From Verrucomicrobiota bacterium (lineage in GTDB: Bacteria; Verrucomicrobiota; Verrucomicrobiia; Verrucomicrobiales; Verrucomicrobiaceae), in contig VFKY01000243.1 in NCBI GenBank assembly GCA_009885275.1, forward strand, positions 1 to 11,318: 11,318 nt of DNA. The letters are read 5' to 3'. The position numbers and the translations under genes are program-made. Shown in pieces: positions 6,926-11,318 of the stretch. Position 1 is the first letter of the stretch. Every line of letters starts with the position of its first letter. Under the pieces are notes generated by a model. The model did not search any database and was not told the DNA's origin. It worked only from the letters and a program-made list of their open reading frames with translations.

Positions 6926-6941
6926 GCTAATTCTAATTAGC
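6926..6941. repeat. Short palindrome upstream of the two-helix membrane gene
   Basis: GCTAATT (6926-6932) and AATTAGC (6935-6941) are a perfect 7-bp inverted repeat around two bases, about 85 bases upstream of the gene start at 6841. It is AT-rich and the right size for a dimeric repressor site, but could also be a weak hairpin after the metallopeptidase gene. No T-run follows on the minus strand. Confidence 0.45.
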
Positions 6942-6972
6942 GATCATGTTGAGATGAAAGACCTCTGCTAAC

Positions 6973-6990
6973 CACTCATGAACACTCATG
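6973..6990. repeat. Direct repeat CACTCATG x2
   Basis: CACTCATG occurs at 6973-6980 and again at 6983-6990 with two bases between, just past the metallopeptidase stop. The 10-base spacing is one helical turn, as in regulator sites, but the repeat is short and may be chance. Confidence 0.35.
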
Positions 6991-6993
6991 TAA

Positions 6994-8052
6994 TTATTCT
7001 GTAATGCGCCATTTTTTTGAGAAATGATGCGCGAGTCGTAATTTTTGCGCAACGCGTACGGAGATGACAAAGGGATACAGCGGCGGTTCGCCGAGGCTGT
7101 GGGATATCTCATTGAGGACGGTGGACAGACACATCCAGCGTTGCAGCCAAGCGAGGAATTCACCGTCGCTCACACCGGATTGCTCCAGCATGGAGGGCAA
7201 GGTCCCCGCTTCACCGGGTAACATGACGAGAGCGAGGGCGAGATGTTGCACCTGAATGCCAAGACTCTCGCAGGTCTCTAAGCCATCAATGATTTGTAAG
7301 TAATGCGCCCATGTCTCCGCCCAATCCTCCCATGGATGCGATGCCGCATAGCCAGTGATAAAACTCTGTTCCCAGCCAACGGGGGCACCGCGCGCATAAT
7401 AGGTGCTGAGTGCTCCGGCGTAATCAATCCATTCATCGCCAAAGCGTTCACGAAAAGCCAGACGCTGCGGATCATCCCAAGCTAAGTTCGACAAATAACG
7501 CCGCCAGAGATAGTGCGCGCTTTCATGCCGGAAGTGACCGAGTAATGTGCGACTGCTTTCGCCGAGTTGCTGGCGATTGATTTGACGGTACGTGTCGTCG
7601 GCTTCCTCCAGATTCACTGTGATCACCCCGTTCAAATGGCCCGTGGTCACTGCGGGATTTGATACCGTGCTGATAATATCAAAAGCCAGCCCCGCCTCTG
7701 GACTCTCAGCTTTCGAGGGCAACTTCATTCCAAGGCGGAGCAGTGTGTAGATGAGCTGGCGCTTTGCTATTTCCATTCTGCCCCATAGCATCAAATTTCG
7801 CTCCACATGCAGTTCAGGAATTGTACGATTCATTCGGCAAGCCACACACAGCACCTCAGGAGAACTCTTGGGTAACAGCCAGTTGCACACACCATATCTA
7901 ACGCCGTTGTCGCAACGCTTCACTCCTCGGTCGGGCCGTAGGGTCACCATCGTTTCGCTTTGCGGATCATACCCCACTACCTGACCACACTTCAGGCATT
8001 TTGAACTGCCGAAGAAAAGCACGTTACCGCAGTCACAAGTGAATCGTTGCAT
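6994..8052 (-). CDS. Zinc-ribbon, putative zinc-binding metallopeptidase
   Basis: This 352-residue protein matches the family of putative zinc-binding metallopeptidases with an N-terminal zinc ribbon. Eight cysteines near the start form two possible zinc sites: C6, C8, C19 and C22 (FTCDCG...KCLKCG), and C47, C56, C69 and C72 (RCDNG...GVCNWL...CVACR). The catalytic motif is HESAH at 176-180 (HExxH; H176, E177, H180), and HPWEDWAETWAHYL at 239-252 supplies the likely third ligand, E242 or E246. The C-terminus contains LNEISHSLGEPPLYPFVIS, usual for the family. No signal peptide, so cytoplasmic; its substrate is unknown. I use ATG 8052 because it places the ribbon at the start as in relatives; a TTG at 8121 would add 23 residues. 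It follows the lipid kinase on the same strand and is probably co-transcribed. Confidence 0.9.
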   Translation of the reverse strand: MQRFTCDCGNVLFFGSSKCLKCGQVVGYDPQSETMVTLRPDRGVKRCDNGVRYGVCNWLLPKSSPEVLCVACRMNRTIPELHVERNLMLWGRMEIAKRQLIYTLLRLGMKLPSKAESPEAGLAFDIISTVSNPAVTTGHLNGVITVNLEEADDTYRQINRQQLGESSRTLLGHFRHESAHYLWRRYLSNLAWDDPQRLAFRERFGDEWIDYAGALSTYYARGAPVGWEQSFITGYAASHPWEDWAETWAHYLQIIDGLETCESLGIQVQHLALALVMLPGEAGTLPSMLEQSGVSDGEFLAWLQRWMCLSTVLNEISHSLGEPPLYPFVISVRVAQKLRLAHHFSKKWRITE

Positions 8053-8124
8053 GGAAAAGAAAGACAGCTCCTGAATTGGAGCGGCAGTTTCATAGTCGCT
8101 TTTCGCTCCCTTGTCATGCAAGCA

Positions 8125-9018
8125 TTACTGCGCACCCGAGCACACCACTCTTAATCTAAAGGGTGCGAGTTTAAACTCTACGGGCGTGGAGGCTCCCAAT
8201 TCGCCATCAAGTTGGAACGGCACGGGCACGGACGAAGACACACGTAAGGAGGGCACTTGAAGATAATCGACATCACCGCACTCGGTATAATCATTTGTGG
8301 CAATGGCCTGGAGCAATTGCATCACCTCTAGTGGGCCACGTCCGTGGAAGATGAGCACATCGAGCAGGCCATCAGTGTTGGAAGCATCCCGAAACACAGG
8401 CACGGGACCGCCGTAATGCTTACCATTTCCGATGAGTACGATGGGACCATACATGGGTGGACGATTCTCAATCTCTACTGAGAGCATGATGGCTTCTTGC
8501 GTCAGCACTTGTGCCGCACTGATGGCATAACTGAGTGGGCCATAGCGCTTCTTCATTTCCCATGTCGTTTGTTGGACAATTTCAGCATCAAAACCTACGC
8601 CAGCGAGTTGCGCAAAAAAATAATCATTCGCCTGCCACAAATCAATCACACAGGAATTTCCTGAATGGATAATTTCCCAGTTGGCTTCGAGTTGTCGTGC
8701 CGGCAATCCCATTTCACAAGCCATTACATTCATGGTGCCGACAGGAAGAATGCCGAGAATCGCATAAGAGGATTCATGGGGATTTTCCAGACGGTATTGC
8801 GCCAGACCATTGATCACTTCATTGACTGTGCCATCACCACCGGCAGCCACGATGATCGGGTGTCTTTCCGCTGCGAGTTTTTGAGCAATCAGTTTGGCGC
8901 TACCAATACCATCAGTCAGATGCAGCACAGGCACCGGACTAAGATTCTTGATACGTTCGATTTCAGCAATCGCACGGGTGCTATTGGCGGCGGGATTGGC
9001 AATGATGGGGATGGCCAT
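8125..9018 (-). CDS. Diacylglycerol kinase family lipid kinase (YegS/BmrU-like)
   Basis: This 297-residue protein is a complete DAGK-catalytic-domain enzyme. The nucleotide-binding motif is GGDGTVNE (60-67). PVGTMN (92-97) is the family's PxGTxN motif, GVGFDAEIV lies near 137-145, and DGE at 271-273 in FQLDGELG is the conserved C-terminal metal/catalytic site. Members phosphorylate diacylglycerol, sphingosine-like or related lipids with ATP at the inner face of the membrane; the substrate cannot be told from sequence. The length is normal (about 290-310). The start ATG 9018 gives the usual MxxxIIANPAA opening. No Shine-Dalgarno is seen. It heads a minus-strand group with the metallopeptidase and is divergent from the exported protein gene. 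Confidence 0.93.
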   Translation of the reverse strand: MAIPIIANPAANSTRAIAEIERIKNLSPVPVLHLTDGIGSAKLIAQKLAAERHPIIVAAGGDGTVNEVINGLAQYRLENPHESSYAILGILPVGTMNVMACEMGLPARQLEANWEIIHSGNSCVIDLWQANDYFFAQLAGVGFDAEIVQQTTWEMKKRYGPLSYAISAAQVLTQEAIMLSVEIENRPPMYGPIVLIGNGKHYGGPVPVFRDASNTDGLLDVLIFHGRGPLEVMQLLQAIATNDYTECGDVDYLQVPSLRVSSSVPVPFQLDGELGASTPVEFKLAPFRLRVVCSGAQ

Positions 9019-9136
9019 TAGAAGATGCTAGACAATACAAGGACGCAAAGAGGCGAATCCCCGTAACAAGTCCAGAAAGAATGACATTAAGATTTCACTG
9101 ACAAAATAGACACTTACGGCCGACGGGACTGTCGCG
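9019..9136. other. Divergent intergenic region between the lipid kinase and exported protein genes
   Basis: This region must hold the start signals of the lipid kinase gene to the left. I see no consensus -35/-10 pair on the minus strand within 60 bases of ATG 9018; TATTGT about 10 bases before the start is the nearest thing to a -10 and has no partner. No repeat or hairpin was recognised. Confidence 0.4.
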
Positions 9137-9166
9137 TTGACACTCACAGCATGAAGCCGCTATGTT
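9137..9166 (+). promoter_or_regulatory. Sigma-70-like promoter of the exported protein gene
   Basis: A perfect TTGACA (9137-9142) is followed after 18 bases by TATGTT (9161-9166; four of six). Transcription would start near 9173, a few bases before ATG 9177. The promoter therefore favours 9177 over the in-frame ATG at 9162, which would lie inside the -10 box. Confidence 0.55.
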
Positions 9167-9180
9167 TGATCACGGTATGA
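9151..9180 (+). other. Nine-codon ORF overlapping the exported protein start
   Basis: ATG 9151 opens MKPLCLITV and stops at TGA 9178-9180, which overlaps ATG 9177 as ATGA. It would be a coupled leader peptide only if transcription starts upstream of 9151; the promoter at 9137-9166 would start downstream of it. No Shine-Dalgarno is seen, so it is probably chance. Confidence 0.15.
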
Positions 9181-11258
9181 AGTTTAAAAATAATCACTCC
9201 TCCACGCTCTTGATGATCGTGGGTGCGTTTTTGATTTTTCAGCAAACTGACCGTGCTCAAGCTCAAATCACCACGCGCAGTGACAACATCGGCAAGCTGC
9301 TGAATCAATGGCAGACCGAAGGCACCGCGGCCGGCTTAGGTGCATTGATGTATGAGAATCGTGATGGTGGGCATTCGATGCTCGACGTTAAAGTCTATCC
9401 GCAGCTTCAATTACTCAATCCCACTGTTGAGGAAAAAGCATCGAAGCATGACATCGGCCCTGCAAGTCTTGTGCGACAATTTCCTGTCTTTGGTAACTGT
9501 TCGATGGCGGCCCCAGCAGACAAGGGGGGCAGCTTACCCCGTATGTATTTGCTGGCACAGTCTGGCTTTGATTTTCTGAACAATCAGTATCTCCACAACA
9601 ATCTATACTTTTATCCCGAGCATCAAGATTACGATTCTGGATACAACGGCCAGCCGGGGTGGGGTGATCTCTACCCTGCAAACAGTCCTTATATGGTCAT
9701 CTCTCAAGGTTCGTCTTTTACCGACCAACCTTTTCTCCAAGCGTTTCTCGCCACGACCGCTGCTTTTACACCAGAGACGCAAGCGCTGCTTATTAAGAGT
9801 CACGCCTTGGCACCCACGTTGCAGAGCATTTTTAGAAAAAGCAATCGCATGGTCAAATCCGATGAGGATTACCTCAATGGGAAAGCGCATCCGCCCGTAT
9901 TTGATGGGGCCCAGATTGATGAAGAAAAAATGGTGCTGCTTGCTCATGGGATGACTCGAGCCACGTTGCCACCGGTGGTCATTTTGAATATTCTTAAAGA
10001 GGACAGCATGACGGCCGATAAGCATTTTTTTGAGGCTTCAAACATCAAAGATGAAAAGCTCGGAACAAGTCTGGGTGCTATCGCGAGGGTATTTCGCGGC
10101 ACCACACAACAACGTCATTATACGTTGAGCGCAAAAAAGTCAGCAGACTTCATGCAACGCCCCTTAACCATCAAGTGGGTATTGCTGCAAGGTGACCCCA
10201 ATCTTGTAAAAATAGAACCTTCAAACGATGGAATGGAATCCAATATCACCGTTTCCTGGCATCCAGAGATTCGTGCAGACACAGGCATAACTTCTCATCG
10301 TGTTGACATCGGTGTCTTTGCAAACAACGGCACGGGGTGGTCTGCCCCCGGGTTGTTTTCCATTTATATGCTGCCCAACGAGGCGCGCTTTTATGATGCG
10401 GAGGGGCGACTTGAGGAAATCTATTATGAAGCAGGAACCCCTGACCTAGGGCTACCAGCAAACACCGATTTACGCTGGCTAACGCTGGGGAGGCGACTCT
10501 CATCACAAGCCCCATCTCTCGCCATCCAATTATTCAAACAAAAGCTCACCGAAGACTCCATGGAGCGACTCATCGCTCTAGCGGATGATCTGGCCCATGA
10601 TCAGGACACATGGCGCACCTTGAGTCGTGCCCCTGATAAGAAGCCACTGGCTGATGAAGTGCTTCTCAAAATCCAAGGGCAATTGCAATCCAGACTTACC
10701 ATGCCGCTTAAGGGCAGTCCGAAGACACTCGCCCAAAGTGTGGCTGATGCATTCTCAGCCCTGGCTGATAACACTGACTTGTATCTTGTTCATCATGACG
10801 CCTTGATGGAGTTGGCGGCCAATTCAGCAAAGATATCAGCCTCCGCCGATTTAGCTCGGGGACGGAAACGTCTTTTAGATTTAAAAATCTATACAGAGAA
10901 CGCCGATCATAAAAGCGCTCTAACACATGATGCCGCCATGCTCACTGCGGGAGAGCGCTATCAGCTTCGTCAATTCCACTTCACTCTGTTAAGTCAGGTA
11001 TTATTCCCCGAGTTTTTAGAGCGCTCAACGAACCCTGCTTTTGTTGATGTAAGACTGACCACGCCCAAAGTCTGGCGTGATTTATATCGCTATGACAACG
11101 CGGGGAAATGCAGTGGCTGGTCTCGTTACACCAATGGTCGCACCTATGAATTTGATATTGAAGGCCATCTGCTTCCTGATGGACAGGGAGGACGCTCGGT
11201 AGAGGTTTCTTACGTTGTGGATGCCGCTAGTGGCAGACTTATTTTTTTACCAAAGTAG
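9177..11258 (+). CDS. Large exported protein of unknown function
   Basis: This 693-residue protein is not recognised as a named family. It starts with a signal peptide (MKFKNNHSSTLLMIVGAFLIFQ, likely cleavage after ...DRAQA near residue 30), so the mature part is periplasmic or surface-exposed; no later membrane helix is evident. The mature part is a globular mix without clear enzymatic motifs. Two stretches resemble YD-repeat wording: RFYDAEGRLEEIYYEAG (404-420), and near the C-terminus YDNAGKCSGWSRYTNGRTYEFD (639-660), the latter followed by DIEGHLLPDGQGG. The middle (about 340-395) reads like a beta-sandwich, with KWVLLQGDP and NITVSWHPE. ATG 9177 is preferred to 9162 because of the promoter and a better signal peptide n-region. 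It has its own promoter and is transcribed away from the lipid kinase. Confidence 0.85.
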   Translation: MKFKNNHSSTLLMIVGAFLIFQQTDRAQAQITTRSDNIGKLLNQWQTEGTAAGLGALMYENRDGGHSMLDVKVYPQLQLLNPTVEEKASKHDIGPASLVRQFPVFGNCSMAAPADKGGSLPRMYLLAQSGFDFLNNQYLHNNLYFYPEHQDYDSGYNGQPGWGDLYPANSPYMVISQGSSFTDQPFLQAFLATTAAFTPETQALLIKSHALAPTLQSIFRKSNRMVKSDEDYLNGKAHPPVFDGAQIDEEKMVLLAHGMTRATLPPVVILNILKEDSMTADKHFFEASNIKDEKLGTSLGAIARVFRGTTQQRHYTLSAKKSADFMQRPLTIKWVLLQGDPNLVKIEPSNDGMESNITVSWHPEIRADTGITSHRVDIGVFANNGTGWSAPGLFSIYMLPNEARFYDAEGRLEEIYYEAGTPDLGLPANTDLRWLTLGRRLSSQAPSLAIQLFKQKLTEDSMERLIALADDLAHDQDTWRTLSRAPDKKPLADEVLLKIQGQLQSRLTMPLKGSPKTLAQSVADAFSALADNTDLYLVHHDALMELAANSAKISASADLARGRKRLLDLKIYTENADHKSALTHDAAMLTAGERYQLRQFHFTLLSQVLFPEFLERSTNPAFVDVRLTTPKVWRDLYRYDNAGKCSGWSRYTNGRTYEFDIEGHLLPDGQGGRSVEVSYVVDAASGRLIFLPK

Positions 11259-11318
11259 CTTGTTGTTTCTCACCTTTTTTCTTGCGTCCCTGACATAAAT
11301 TGTCTGTAATCACCGTCC

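Noticed and set aside
8053..8121. TTG start giving a metallopeptidase 23 residues longer
   Set aside because: The zinc ribbon normally begins at the N-terminus and ATG 8052 places it there; the longer form would begin 3 bases after the kinase stop. AGGAG does occur about 17 bases before 8052, too far to decide.
11259..11318. Terminator after the exported protein gene
   Set aside because: The tail is T-rich in places but has no stem of useful length; GACA/TGTC around 11291-11303 is only 4 bp.

Overview
The window looks like chromosomal DNA of a Verrucomicrobiota bacterium (Prosthecobacter/Verrucomicrobium-like). This is inferred from protein style, not from a database match: a small ECF sigma factor overlapping a FecR-type anti-sigma protein that carries a C-terminal LamG-like domain, a zinc-ribbon metallopeptidase of the putative zinc-binding family, and a general lack of Shine-Dalgarno sequences before start codons. 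No rRNA, tRNA, CRISPR array or intact transposon was seen.

Layout. Positions 1-1751 hold the methyl-cycle genes: the 3' end of metK and a complete long-form ahcY, closed by a strong intrinsic terminator. Almost the whole metK-ahcY gap lies between the arms of a 30-bp near-perfect inverted repeat with a degenerate 7-base period. Positions 1771-3254 look accessory. They hold a 16-bp perfect palindrome overlapping the likely -10 of an AAA_14/DUF4143 ATPase gene, followed by a short remnant that reads like the N-terminus of a type I restriction HsdR subunit.

Positions 3255-5704 appear to be a signalling operon: a small secreted, lysine-rich, two-EF-hand protein, an ECF sigma factor, and a membrane-anchored FecR/LamG protein with a 4-base overlap (ATGA) and the only well-placed Shine-Dalgarno in the window. 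A tandem-CBS protein (5824-6243) follows. Three minus-strand genes then run from 9018 down to 6278: a diacylglycerol-kinase-family lipid kinase, the zinc metallopeptidase just behind it, and a two-helix membrane protein of an uncharacterised family. From 9177 to the right edge a large exported protein of unknown function is read divergently, from a promoter with a perfect TTGACA.

How the parts work together: MetK and AhcY make S-adenosylmethionine and remove S-adenosylhomocysteine. The ECF/FecR pair is a typical envelope-signalling module; the adjacent exported EF-hand protein and the LamG domain suggest an extracytoplasmic input, but this is inference. I do not see a complete new defence or biosynthetic system. 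The best leads are the two inverted-repeat elements, the HsdR remnant, the EF-hand/ECF/FecR-LamG arrangement and the unrecognised exported protein.
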